Origin: Pseudorasbora parva
Taxonomy: Eukaryota > Chordata > Actinopteri > Cypriniformes > Gobionidae
Length of the DNA stretch: 64,000 nucleotides
Assembly: GCF_024679245.1 (NCBI RefSeq)
Contig: NC_090191.1
Span: 2,686,778-2,750,777 of the forward strand
Direction: 5' to 3'
Positions 20,782 to 32,890 of the stretch are shown one piece after another. The stretch's first letter is position 1; the number at the start of each line of letters is the position of its first letter. Made by a program: the position numbers and the translations under genes. The notes under the pieces were generated by a model. The model was not told where the DNA came from and did no database searches. It saw nothing but the letters and a program-made list of their open reading frames with translations.

Positions 20782-22310
20782 GTACATCATCTTCTGATCA
20801 AAACACACACAAGCGATCATATGTAAGCAGATGCATATGCAATAACAAGATCATCAACATTAAACATCATATAAATCAAAACAGCCCATAATGTTACTGA
20901 ATGAAATGTGGACCCAGGACGAGCTCTGGGACTGTGAAGAATTAGGGGTGTTGAAGGACTCCATCTACTCCATCTGTGTTTGATCATCGATCTGAATGTA
21001 GCCCTGTTCGCACAGGATTAGTATTTTCTAGGGACCTCTGTGATATAGAAATTCATCCTGACTTAACTCCCGGATATGATGTCATGACTTGTAAATGTTT
21101 TTTCGTTATAGATATAACTGTATGAAATCATAAACAGTAATATGTATCGATATTGGTTTTGATATTTGTAGGCCAGTGTGTGGCATTTCTGTTGCGTGTC
21201 AACTGTGGCGTTTTCTATGCCTTTGCACACCAGTAGCTTGTCTGACGTGGCACTGCTGCTGCTATTGATGTACAGGGAAGCCCTATACTTCATGTTAAAC
21301 ATAAATATATAGCCTACTGATACAGCAAAGACAACGTCTGCAGTAGCCGACTGACCATACATATCTATGGTATTGATGGCAAAAGAGGCTACAAAATATT
21401 TTGTTCTGTATTGACAGATTTAATATTTCAAAATTGATAATTATTTCGTTTTTTATTATTACAATTAGGCCTATATTTGCATTTATGTTAACCTACGACT
21501 TTCAAACATGAAAATGTCATTTATTAATATTTATTTGTGTCAAAATTACATAAACATATTTTCCTATTCTATTTTGCCTGGAAACGCTTCCAACACGCTT
21601 GTGTGTCGCGTGAAAAATAGGCGTCTCTTCTATTTCAAGCATGCACGTGTTGAGCCGCACGTGTCTCGTAGCCAGTGTGCAGGCTCTAACCGGTTAACAT
21701 GGGAGCCGAAATAAAAACGGACACATTTAATTTATCATGAGTGAGAAGCTGACAATATATGGCGGAAGATTCAGTTTCAAAGCTAAATGTAAAAGCTCCC
21801 ATTTAAGCGAGCTTGTCATTGTACTGTTCTGTTCTGTTTTTCATAAAAAATAGTATTGATATTAATATTAAACACACCATTCAAGCAATTTGCTCTCAAA
21901 TTGGTACTCATTCTAAAGTGAAATTAAATAATCTGTGCAGGAATTCATAACGGTGCGCATTATATGAATGCAGTCTCCATTCATGAAAGATAGAAATGCA
22001 CAGGAAACAAAAACCTTGCAAAAATTATACACAATCCACTTAATCCTGGCCAAATCACAGAGATGCCGATTCACACAGGATTAAGATCACAGACATTCTC
22101 TTCAATTGTTACAAATCCCCAGAGGTCCCCAGATAATACTAGTGACAAAAGTGATAATACAAAAACGTGATTTTTTCCCCCAGTTTTTTGTTCAAAAGGT
22201 TGCTTTTTTTAATGAAACGTACCCATATTTAAGTGTTGATAAACAGGAAAGCATGAAAATAGACAACTTTTTTTTTAAAGTAAAGGCCTCTTAGTTTTCA
22301 TATTGCATGC
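20782..22310 (+). other. 3' flank of FiNZ gene 2 with hAT transposase-start remnant
   Basis: The 3' UTR block is shared with genes 1 and 3 up to about 21035. At 21759 the + strand reads ATGGCGGAAGATTCAGTTTC (M-A-E-D-S-V-S-K-L-N-V-K-A-P-I-stop), a hAT transposase N-terminus cut short by TAA. The equivalent is at 34889 downstream of gene 3 and, decayed, at 4507. No other coding region is visible. Confidence 0.5.
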
Positions 22311-23153
22311 TCAGATATTCATACAACAAAATATTCTATGGGTCGTCATATTTTTGTGAATATGATCAAAAACCCTGGTGGTGGGAAAAGAGTTAATATG
22401 TGGTTCAGGCAATATGTGAATATGTACTCTGATTATCTTCACTGTAATAAAATAAAATATGACAAACACAACCCTCTTCTTGTTAAGACATGCTGCGAGT
22501 TTACTTGGATTTACCTCAGAATAAGAATAATATGATTTTAAGATGAGAATTAAATTTAAAATATTTGTTAAAAAAAAATGGCAAAACATTTCATCTCACT
22601 TATTTAGCGTTATTGATGCATAAACTTCACATTGTAGGCTACTAGTTGAATTATTGCCAGATAAAAATGTGTCAAAATCAACAGAAACATGTTGAAATAT
22701 GAAATAGGTAGGCAACCTCAATGCTAAATAAAGATACACATACAAATGAGGATATTTTATGACCTATAATATTAAACACAGCATGATATAAAAGTAGGTT
22801 TGCCAACTGTCCCGTATTTGCCAAGACATCCTATTTATTCAGCCTAAATGTCCTGTACATTACTGACCCGTTTATTGACTTCTATACTTCTATAAGCTGA
22901 TTCATAGTTGTTGCGTCTTGCACGCTCAAGTTTGTTATTTTAAATGTAAATGCGCTCAAAAAAAGAGACAAAATAGTTTTCATTCATCTTGCACTGTCCC
23001 TGTCTGTGTCTTTTTTACTCCACTGCTTGCTCTGTTGTTTTCATGTGTAAACCCAAGTATACCGTTCAAAAGTTTTAGATTTTCTAATGTTTTTCAAAAA
23101 CTTTTTTCTGCTGAACAAGTCTGCATTTATTTGATCCAAAATACAGAACAAAA
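22311..23153. other. AT-rich noncoding DNA
   Basis: No gene. The right part (about 23050-23153, containing gctgaacaagtctgcattta) belongs to a widespread fish repeat that continues after the MITE at 23685 (cagtaatattgtgaagtatt). The MITE therefore interrupted it. Confidence 0.45.
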
Positions 23154-23154
23154 T

Positions 23155-23684
23155 TAGCCTAGAAATCTAGACGCACCCTAGCGGCAGCAAATTTAGTCTG
23201 CCAGCAAGTGTCGTTTAGGAACTCTCAATACCCTTCTGAGCTGTATTCCTCTCAATCTGGACGGGCCAATCACGTCGTGTATAGAGTCGGTGGGCGGAGC
23301 CATAATGTCGACGGCCGAGTTGCGTTTGCGTGCTTCTAGTAAACACAGAAACTGGCGAACGGCGGCGGTCTTTCGAATCAGCTTTACACTGCGATTCTGG
23401 AAGACTTGGAGTTAAGCTTTTCTCTGAGAAAAGAACAAAGACCGGCACTGAAGTCATTCTTAAAAAGGGAAGATGTGTTCAGGGTTTAGCCGACCGGATA
23501 CGGTGAATGTTTAATTTATCAACAAGCACTGCTTCACCTTCGTTGCTCTGGTTGGTGTAGCGCTATCCTATCGCGTGCTGAGGGAGTTTGAAAGACAACC
23601 GTTTATCCCGCCCCTCGGATTGAGCCCTGTCTATGGTGAGTTTCCAGACCAAACATCTTGATGTGGGTCTGGCTTGTCAGGCTA
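23155..23684. mobile_element. 530-bp MITE, hAT-like, nested in another repeat
   Basis: The termini are imperfect inverted repeats: TAGCCTAGAAATCTAGACGC on the left and, inverted, TAGCCTGACAAGCCAGACCC on the right. Flanks are near-identical 8-mers (GAACAAAA at 23146, GAACCAAA at 23685), consistent with an 8-bp duplication that has drifted by one base. There is no transposase; it is a non-autonomous element mobilised in trans. Confidence 0.6.
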
Positions 23685-24820
23685 GAACCAAACAGTAATA
23701 TTGTGAAGTATTTTTATAATTTAAAATAATTTTCTATTTGGATATATTTTTTAAATGCAATTTATTCCGGTCTTCAATTATATATGATCCTTCAGAAATC
23801 ATTGTAATATGCTGATTTGCTGCTCAAGAAACATTTCTTCTTATTATAAATGTTGAAAACATTTGTGTACAATTTATTTCAGGATTCTTTCAAAAAGTTC
23901 AAAACAACAGCATTTGTCTGATATAGAAATCTATTGAAATTAATACTTTTATTCACAAAGATGCCTTATATTAAAGTTAAATATTATATTTATTTGTAGT
24001 GCTGGGAGACATCTAGGAATGAAAACATGAACAGTGGAGAGCTCTTTTATAGTAGAAAATGAAGTTGTACTTCTGATGAAAAAGCTTCCCTGTCCTTACC
24101 ACAGATGCCACTCCATATCAACCCTAGCAGCCATGAAATGGCCGTCTGCTTGATTGCATGGAGGGCAAGATCTGAGGCCAAGCAGAGTTCTTGAATCGCA
24201 TCCGGCCCGAATCCCTCGTCATGATCCTATTCTCTTAGCAGGTCAGCCTGATGTGCCTTGAACAGCCATGTTCTACAAGGACACACCAGTCTGAACTGCT
24301 TCTGCACACACTTTACCCATTATGCTAGTCAATTTCCATGGCTTAGTGGGCAAGCTAGGTTTCCTTCACTACAACGCTGGTGACGGGGAGAGATGGCCCA
24401 CGAGTATCTGGCCCATCCTCGGGCTCCCCCATACCCAAGCTCTAGCATACCAATTACCATAGAATATGATTATGGCATTTGTGTATGAACACGATTGGAG
24501 TATGAATTCCTCAGTTTGGAGATGGGGAAAGAACCACACTCACCTACTATAAGGAAAATAAACCAGAGGACCAAATTATGACCTGAGCATCTGAACAGGA
24601 ACAATGATCATACCCGCTGTCTGTTTTACAGATGCAATGTAGCTCTCGATTGTTCCTGTCTGCTGCTGCTGCTGCCTGCCTCAGAGTTTGTAGCTCTGTA
24701 TAGATGCGTTTGAATCTCTATTTTATATATTTTCTTTATCTATACTGCTAAATATAACTTACTCATCACCGTATATTGTTTAATATAGCCTATCAAATTA
24801 TATTTGACATTGCTAGCTTT
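23685..24820. other. noncoding; interrupted repeat then unassigned DNA
   Basis: The first about 200 bp continue the repeat split by the MITE. From about 24000 to 24600 the DNA is less AT-rich but has no convincing frame or family resemblance that I can name. Confidence 0.35.
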
Positions 24821-26215
24821 TAATCTAAATCACTACCACGTGTTAGCTTTTTGTTTTTTTAAATGGACACGTTTTTGGGGCAGACCTGACCTGTTGAAGA
24901 TAGATGGCATTCATCCCACCTGGGCTTGTTCTACTCTTCTCTCTAGTAATTTGGCACATAGTCTTAGAGCTAAACTTTAAACTCACTGGTGCCCAAGTCA
25001 GGAAGCAGACATACCGGCTAAACCAACCGTCTGCTAACTGTTTAACGTCACCAGAGTCAGCGGAATCCCAGCACATAGAGACTTTTTCACCTAGATATTA
25101 TCACATAGAGACTGTGTCTGTTCGACGAATTGGTAAATACAAAAGCCATCAAAAACTTTCAACAGTAAAAATGTAATTGATGTCCAACAAATAAACAACA
25201 GATATAATACAGATTAACATTTGATAAAACTCTGATTGCTGAATATTCCATCCCTTTTTTCAGAAGTGCTTATTGTTAATGATATGATTATAGACCATAA
25301 CCTAGGTGTGCTGTTTGACAGAAACCTGGCTAAAACCTGACGACTACATTACTTTAAATGAGTGCACCCCCCAAGATTATTGTTATAAACACGAGCCACG
25401 TCTGAAAGGTAAAGGGGGAGGTGTTGCTGTAATTTATAATAATATCTTCAGTATTACTCAGAAGTTTAGTTTCATATATAATTCCTTTAAAGTTTGGTGC
25501 TTTATGTAATGTTGTGTAGTGTAAATGTTAAATCCCGTTTGACATTTGTGTTGGCTACTGTATACAGGTCACCAGGGCACAATACAGATTTTATCAAAGA
25601 ATTTGCTGGTTTTGTATCAGAGTTAGTACTGGCTGCAGATAAAGTACTAATTGTTGGTGATTTTAATATCCACGTAGACAATGAAAAAGACGCATTGGGA
25701 TTGGCATTTAGAGACATTCTAAACTCCATTTGAGTTAGATAACATGTATCAGGACCCACGCATTGTCGTAATCCTACTTTAGATATAATAATGTCACATG
25801 GAATAAATGTTGATCCCGTTGAAATTCTGCAGCAGAGCGATGACATCTCAGATCATTACCTAATATCATGTATACTTAATTTAGCTAAGGCTGCAAAGCC
25901 GTCCCCTCGCTTCAAATATGGCAGGACTATAACCGCTGCGACTAAAGATTGCTTTGTACATAATACACAACAGAAACTATTGACTTTTTCTTTAATTACA
26001 CTTAAGACATAATTTCTCTGAGACGCTTAAAGAAGATTAAAGAAAATAATCCAACACCGTGGTAAACAAGCACACTCTGGCCCTTAAAAAAGCAGCCAGG
26101 AAAATGGAGCGCAGTTGCAAGAAAACAAAATTCTTATTTCTCAACTTTTTTAGAAGAAATCAAACACAACCCAATGTATTTATTCGATACAGTGGCTAAA
26201 TTAACAAAAAATAAA
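24821..26215 (+). pseudogene. LINE remnant: esterase-domain ORF1 end plus endonuclease
   Basis: At about 24868-24936 the + strand reads FWGRPDLLKIDGIHPTW, the last block of the SGNH-esterase domain found in ORF1 of some L2/CR1-type LINEs (Asp-x-x-His). From about 25306 it reads LTETWLKPDDYITL, KGKGGGVAVIYNN, YRSPGHNTDF, VGDFNIHVDNE and SDHYLISC, the AP-endonuclease domain. Frameshifts split it at about 25495 and 25732. It ends abruptly at about 26215, where an unrelated L2 begins mid-ORF. It is a different LINE family from the L2 copies nearby. Confidence 0.65.
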
Positions 26216-29069
26216 ACTCATTCTCAGCTCAGCCTCATGTCCCTAACTGAGACCTGGATCAAACCAGAGGTCACTGCCACTCCTGCAGCCCTCTCAACCA
26301 ATTTAACTTTTTCACACACCCCTCTGCCTATTGGGAGGGGTGGGGGTACTGATTTGTTTATCTCAAATGATTGGAAATTTCATCCCTTACCATCTCTATC
26401 GGCCAGTTCATTTGAATCACACTCAATCACTATTGCTCACCCTTTTAAAATCCATGTGGTAGTGGTCTATCGTCCTCCAGGTCACCTCGGTAACTTTGTG
26501 GAGGAGTTGGATGTGTTTCTTTCTAGCTTCCCAGAGGATGGCACTCCTCTGATTCTGCTTGGTGACTTCAACATCCATCTTAATAAACACCTAGCCACAG
26601 ACTTCAGCACTCTACTGACTTCATTTGACCATAAGTTAATATCTACTACGGCTACTCACAAATCAGGTAACCAATTAGACCTCGTCTACACACGCAACTG
26701 CTCCACGGACAACACTTTAGTTACTCCATTACACACCTCAGACCACTTTCTCATCACTCTTAACCTCATACTGACTCCTGATACAACATGTAGTCCTACA
26801 CAGATTAGCTTTCGGCGTAATCTACGCTCACTCTCTCCCTCTCGCCTATCCACTATGGTTTCATCTTCACTCCCTCCACCTGCTCAGTTCTCAGCACTGG
26901 ACGCTAACAGTGCTACTGACACTCTTTGCTCCACTCTAACATCCTCCTTAGACAGTTTTTGCCCCCTTTCATCCAGACCATTCCCCCCCCACCCCATCTG
27001 CCCCCTGGCTGTCTGATGTTCTCCGTGAACATCGCTCTGGACTCAGGGCGGCAGAGAGGAAATGGCGGAAATCTAAAAACTATACTGACCTTACCTTGTA
27101 TCAGTCTCTTCTCTCTTCTTTCTCTACAAATGTCTCCACTGCTAAAACAACATACTACCACAACAAAATCAACAATTGCTCTGACTCTCGCAAACTCTTT
27201 AAAACATTTTCCTCTCTCCTTTGTCTTCCTCCTCCCCCTCCTTCATCAACTCTTACAGCTGATGACTTTGCATCATTTTTCACAAACAAAACATCTCTCA
27301 TTAGCAACCAGTTCTCCTTACCACAAACTGACACGCACATCTCGACAACTAACACGAACACGCTTCCATCCTTCTCTCCGCTCTCCGAGGCAAATATTTC
27401 TAAACTCATCCTTTCCAAACACCCTACTACCTGTCCACTTGATCCTATACCCACTCACATCCTTCAGGCCATTTCTTCTTCAATCACTCCTGCACTCACT
27501 CAAATGTCAACACTTCTCTTCACACAGGAACCTTTCCCACAGCATTTAAGCAGGCTCGGGTAACCCCACTGCTTAAGAAACCCTCTCTGAATCCAGCACT
27601 TTTAGAAAACTGCAGACCGGTATCCCTTCTGCCTTTCATTGCAAAGACCCTTGAGCGAGTTGTGTTCAATCAACTCTCTGTGTTTCAGAACAACATCCTG
27701 GACAACAACCAGTCCGGCTTGAAATGTAACTGAGGCACTGAGACTGGCAAAAGCAGCTTCCAAATCATCAGTGCTCATCCTGCTGGATCTGTCTGCTGCT
27801 TTTGACACAGTTAACCACCAGATCCTCCTGTCAACACTTAAGAAGATGGGGATCTCAGGAACTGCTCTCCAGTGGTTCAGGTCTTATCTCTCTGGTAGGT
27901 CCTACAGGGTGTCATGGAGAGGTGAAGTGTCTAAATCACATCATCTAGCTACTGGGGTTCCCCAGGGCTCAGTGCTTGGACCACTTCTCTTCTCCATCTA
28001 CATGTCATCATTAGGCTCTGTCACTAAGAAACACGGCTTCTCCTATCACTGCTATGCTGATGACACTCAACTCTACTTCTGATTTCAACCAGATGACCCT
28101 ACAGTCAGTGTTCGTATCGCTGCCTGTCTGACAGACATTTCTGACTGGATGAAGGAGCATCACCTTCAACTCAATCTTGCAAAGACAGAATTACTTGTTT
28201 TGTCAACCAACCCAGCATTTCATCAAAATTTCTCAATTCAGCTTGGTTCATCAACCATAACTCCATCCAGGACAGCCAGGAACCTTGGAGTTGTGATTAA
28301 TGACCAGTTAAACTTCACTGACCACAATACTGCAACAGCCCGGTCCTGCGGATTTGCTTTATACAACATTAGAAAGATTAGACCCTTCCTATCAGAACAG
28401 GCTGCACAACTCCTGGTTCAAGCTCTTGTTCTCTCCAGACTGGACTATTGTAATGCTCTTCTGGCCGGGCTTCCAGCATGCACTATCAAACTCTTGCAGG
28501 TGATCTAGAATGCAGCGTCGAGAGTGGTCTTTAATGAGCTGAAGAGAGCGCATGTTACGCCTATCTTCATCAGACTGCACTGGTTCCCAAAGGCTGCTCT
28601 AATCAAATTCAAGGCACTAGTTCTTGCCTACAAAACAATCACTGGCTCTGCACCAATATACCTAAACTCGCTTGTTCAGACTTACACACCCTCCAGAAGC
28701 TTGCGTTCTGCGAGTGAGCGACGCCTCGTGGTTCCATCCCAAAGAGGCATGAAATCGCTCTCACGGACATTTCCTGGATCATTCCCACCTGGTGGAATGA
28801 CCTGCCGATCTCGATTCGTGCTGCCCAGTCTGTAGTCATTTTTAAAAAACATCTTAAGACACATCTCTTCCAATTGCACCTGACCAATAAAGAATAGTAC
28901 TTAACTATCCATTAATTTTTGTTTGTTTGTCCAAAAAAACCAGGAAAAAAATCAATTGTGTACTGTGCTAATTGTTGGCCTTGTTTGTTTCGTGTCTTCT
29001 ATTGCTCTCCCCTTTTTTAGTCGCTTTGGATAAAAGCATCTGATAAATGATTAAATACAAATGTAAATA
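26216..29069 (+). pseudogene. 5'-truncated L2 LINE (copy 2)
   Basis: Begins inside the endonuclease (HSQLSLMSLTETWIKPE) and runs through GDFNIHLNKH, the spacer (frames 27096-27563), LLDLSAAFDTVNHQ, GVPQGSVLGPLLF and YADDTQLYF. It reaches the C-terminus at about 28835 and the 3' tail gctttggataaaagcatctg at 29022-29045. Lesions include frameshifts near 27010 and 27560, loss of sequence near 27720, a stop in FxF after YADDTQLYF (28081) and a stop near 28507. It is the same family as the 9986-13643 copy but older. The 5' truncation joins directly to the other LINE. Confidence 0.8.
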
Positions 29070-29439
29070 CTATTGATCATATTTATGAAAAATACACTTA
29101 ATTAACATGTGTCCACTGGGCCTTTACAAGGTGTCCACTGAATACTTCAGGAGTGGGATGTTTTCTTGTCTTTTTTTTACTAATACAAAAACATCCCATT
29201 TCTGATGTATTCAGTGGGCCATTGATACTGGTTTCGTGGACATTCAGTTTTTTATGCAAACTATACACTATTGTGACATGAAACAGACATGGATTGGTTC
29301 CACTGAGTGTGTAGAGTACAGCAGAGGTGGTTTTATCAGTAATATTGTTCATATTTATGAAACATACACTTAATTAACATGTGTCCACATGGCCTTTACA
29401 AAGAGTCCACTGAATAAATCAGAAGTGGGATGTTTTTTT
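29070..29439. repeat. composite-repeat leader with strong hairpin (copy A)
   Basis: This block, around gtgtccactgggcctttaca and ttctgatgtattcagtggg, recurs at about 45640-46100, in both cases leading into the G-rich minisatellite. Inverted arms at 29135-29164 and 29187-29217 (ccactgaatac...gggatgtttt) form a roughly 30-bp imperfect hairpin. Confidence 0.65.
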
Positions 29440-31245
29440 CAGCTGGGGCCTAGGGGTCATTCCAGCACTTTAGTGGGTAAGCGGACCAATAGTTTGTACG
29501 TGGGCCCGGGGGCGGGTGGTGATCAGCAGAGGGGTCAAGGAGTCATTTGGGCACTATAATGGGTAAGTGGACAAATAGGGGTTTTATGGGATGGGTGGTG
29601 GGGGCGGTTGTCAGCATCGGTCAGATAGGGGCTAGGGTAGCCTGACATGGTCATACTCAATTCTAGTCAGAATATGAGTCTGAAACTGCTCCATTGGGCT
29701 GTGATTATGAGGCGTGTTTCAACCGAACCAGGAAAGACATCAATTCGATAGACCTACAACCAATCAGAGCAACGAAGGGACGCATTGTCAAATGTCAAGA
29801 GTTCAACTGCACTGTGTTGCCAAGTCCGCGTTTTTTCCGCGGGTTGAAGCGACTATTATGGGATATATAGACCCATGAGTGCGAATTTTAGCAGGCAACC
29901 TTGCCAAAATAACACACATTTAACCCCCAAACGCCATTTTTACCCCGGAGAACCCCCCGAGAAGCTATTAGGGCTAGTAGTTGGCACGTTTTGTTGTAAA
30001 AACTTGGCAACCCTGTCTGCACGTGTGCTGAAATCCGGCTGGAATACACGATCTTTGCCAGTGTTGTTAAATAATTTAATGATACACAGAGAACTTACCC
30101 AACATGATCATCATTTCTGAGAGAAATTGAGATGGTGAATGCATACATAAACAAGCTCTCCATTTAGGATTCAAACAAATATAATCCAAGCCCCTTTGAT
30201 GACGTGCATGATTACGTTACTGTTGATCATCTGTCCGTCATCGTCTAAAGCCCCCCCTGATGATTTCATTGGTCCGAACAGTTTCTGTTCGGGGACAATT
30301 ACTCTTCTATGGAGCAAGGCCAGACCGAATTGCCTGACCTACATTTTTTTGTGGGCGAGGCTAAATTCGGCTGGCATCCAGGTTAGGGGTCATTCCGTCA
30401 CTTTAGTGGCTAAGTGGACAAATAGATGTTTTGTGGGATGGGGGGCAGGGCCTGGGGGTGGGGCGGTGGTCAGCTGGGGGCTAGGGGTCATTCCGTCACT
30501 TTAGTGGGTAAGTGGACAAAAAGTGGTTTTGTGGGCTGGGGGTGGGGCGGTGGTCAGCATCAGTCAGCTGGGGGCTAGGGGTCAATCTGTCACTTAAGTG
30601 GGTAAATGGACAAATAGTGGTTTTGTGGGATGGGGGCGTGGCCTGGGGGTGGGGCGGTGGTCAGCTGGGGGCTAGGGGTCATTCCGTCACTTTAGTGGGT
30701 AAGTGGACAAATAGTGGTTTTGTGGGCTGGGGGTGGGGCGGTGGTCAGCATCAGTCAGCTGGTGTATAGGGGTCAATCTGTCACTTAAGTGGGTAAATGG
30801 ACAAATAGTGGTTTTGTGGGATGGGGCGTGGCCTGGGGGTGGGGCGTTGGTCAGCTGGGGGCTAGGGGTCAATCTGTCACTTAAGTGGGTAAGTAAAAAA
30901 ATAGTGGTTTTGTGGGATGGGAGGCGTGGCCTTGGGTGGGGCGGTGGTCAGCAACGGTCAGCTGGGGGCTAGGGGTCAATCTGTCACTTAAGTGGGTAAA
31001 TGGACAAATAGTGGTTCTGTGGGATGGGGGCGTGGCCTGGGGGTGGGGTGGTGGTCAACATCGGTCAGCTGGGGGCTAGGGGTCATTCCGTCACTTTAGT
31101 GGGGAGGTGGACAAAAAGTGGCTTTGTGGGATGGGGGCGGGGCCTGGGGGTGGGGCAGTGGTCAGCATCGGTCAGCTGGGGGCTAGGGGTCATTCCATCA
31201 ATTTAGTGGGTAAGTGGACAAATAATGGGTTTCTGGGATGAGAAT
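29440..31245 (+). repeat. G-rich minisatellite, about 90-107-bp unit (array A)
   Basis: Repeats of a unit containing ggggtcattccgtcacttta, gtgggtaagtggacaaatag and gggtggggcggtggtcagc recur about every 88-107 bp from 30389 (30389, 30487, 30591, 30678, 30772, 30868, 30975, 31082, 31189). More diverged copies lie at 29440-29637. The array is interrupted at 29638-30385 by a MITE-like insert. The open frames across it are by-products of low stop density in G-rich repeats. Confidence 0.85.
29638..30385. mobile_element. MITE-like insertion splitting the minisatellite
   Basis: The left end TAGCCTGACATGG and inverted right end TAACCTGGATGCC are similar terminal repeats. The array resumes cleanly on the right (taggggtcattccg) where it stopped on the left (gggctaggg). 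Inserted length is about 750 bp. No coding content is recognised. Target duplication is uncertain because both flanks contain taggg. Confidence 0.45.
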
Positions 31246-31539
31246 GTGTCCACCCCGCCATATAAATTAATGTCACTGTCGTAATCCTGGAGTGGGACTG
31301 CATAGCGCCACCCTGTGGAGAAAGGACAAACTGCTTTTTGTGGCCGTAAACTTTTGCGGGCTCCCATCGGGCCCCTGTGAGGGTCAGGCCTACCAAAATC
31401 GGTCAGGGTCAGTCAGGCGGCCAGCGAGGGCCGACGTACGTCTGTGCCCCGCCCCTAAAAAATATTGAGGGGGCGGGGCACAGCACCCACAAGGCCATGT
31501 ACACGACCCATTTAACCACTGCCTAGAAGGACCCGTTTG
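31246..31539. other. unassigned noncoding DNA
   Basis: GC-richer sequence between the minisatellite and the L2 fragment; nothing recognised. Confidence 0.35.
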
Positions 31540-31961
31540 AAAAGTGGCGAGAGGGAGAGAGTGAGCGTGGATTACGTCGAAAGCTAATCTGTGTAGGAGT
31601 GCGTATTGTGTCAGGAGTCAGTATGAGGTTAAGAGTGTTAAGAAAAAGGTCTGAGGTGTGTAATGGAGTAACTAAAGTGTTGTCCGTGGAGCAGTTGCGT
31701 GTGTAGACAAGGTCTAATTGGGTACCTGATTTGTGAGTAGCCATAGTAGATACTAACTTAAGGTCAAATGAAGTCAGTAGAGTGGTGAAGTCTGTGGCTA
31801 GGTGTTTAACAAGATGGATGTTGAAGTCACCAAGCAGAATCAGAGGAGGGCCATCCTCAGGGAAGCTAGAAAGTAACACATTCAACTCCTCCACAAAGTT
31901 ACCGAGTTTACCTGGAGGACGATAGATCACTACCACATGGATTTTAACAGGGTGAGCAATA
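31540..31961 (-). pseudogene. internal L2 endonuclease fragment (copy 3)
   Basis: The minus frame shows IAHPVKIHVVVIYRPPG, LLGDFNIHLVKHLATDF, GTQLDLVYTRNCSTDN and PTQISFRRNPRSLSPSR. It is open for about 140 codons but lacks both the N-terminal catalytic block and all of the reverse transcriptase. Both ends are abrupt, so it is a fragment left by deletion or recombination. Confidence 0.75.
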
Positions 31962-32160
31962 GACAAGGCAAGTTTATTTATATAGCACATTTCATACACA
32001 ATGGCAATTCAAAGTGCTTTACATAGAAAGGAATTAAAATAGGGATAAAAATGCATAGAAAAATAATACAATGTAAAGAGAATTAAAAATAATAAAATGA
32101 TGATAACCAAAGAAAAGAACAAAGGGAAACTAAAACAGTTATAAAAAGGGAAACATAATA
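31962..32160. repeat. interspersed repeat, probable LINE 3' tail
   Basis: The text caaggcaagtttatttatat, then agcacatttcatacaca, then caattcaaagtgctttacat is typical of a repeated fish LINE or SINE tail read in antisense. No coding region. Confidence 0.45.
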
Positions 32161-32689
32161 AACAAGTGTAAACTTCAGATAGAATCCGTGTCGGCTGCAG
32201 ACATATCTCTGCTTTCGATTCGCCTAGTTTGTTCTATTTTGCTGTGTCTTTAAATTGTTTGTTTTAAATTGTTTTGTTTTTATAAGGTTACTAAAGGTTA
32301 GTTTAATTCTCCTTATCAATCTCCTTTTTAATTTGTAATGATTTAATGATTCAAAAAATGTATGAGGGTGTTTCATGCTATAAGCTAGGCGAGCATTATA
32401 ATGTGTTACAAAGTGAGCACAGTTGTCTCTAAAGTAAAGGCTGGACTACAATAGAGCGGTGAAAGTGTTTCTGTGGGACATGGTAAGTCCCTTTGAGGTG
32501 CACTTTAGGCTTTTTCACTTTGTAAACCTATAACATAAACAAAAAAGATATTATAACACAATAAAGAACATTGAAAAGGCAAAAAAGCCTAATATGAGCA
32601 CTTTCAGTAAAAATGTATCTACCTTTGCCGTTTTAACCTATTAAACAACTGCCGAAAAACATTCCAACTTTCATCGCAACTTTTAAGAA
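32161..32689. other. AT-rich noncoding DNA
   Basis: No gene or recognised repeat; simple T- and A-rich runs. Confidence 0.35.
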
Positions 32690-32890
32690 AAGTGGCCGCA
32701 ACAGCAGGCATTTTAGGCTGCAACAATCACAAAAAAGGCCCACGAAATTCTGGAGGGACTGTTTTGTGATTGTGTAATGTAATTTGAAGCGAGATTTAAA
32801 TTTTAACCATTGATCTCTAACACCCCTGTCCCAAGGAAGGCTGAACAAATTGGATCTACAATCCGGATGAAAATAACAGCGTTTCGTTGG
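32690..32890 (-). pseudogene. possible THAP-domain remnant
   Basis: The minus strand reads RCYFHPDCRSNLFSLPWD, followed by RGVRDQWLKF. The spacing of a Cys pair, an LFSLP segment and RxQWLKF resembles the first half of a THAP zinc finger as seen in P-element and Kolobok transposases. The second half (C..H motif) is not recognisable. Low-confidence relic. Confidence 0.35.

Noticed and set aside
27155..27454. minus-strand frame opposite the second L2 copy
   Set aside because: Same antisense shadow as at 12027, in the opposite orientation.
30196..31206. several + strand open frames with GWGGG-rich repeats
   Set aside because: They lie in the G-rich minisatellite and simply reflect few stop codons in G-rich DNA.
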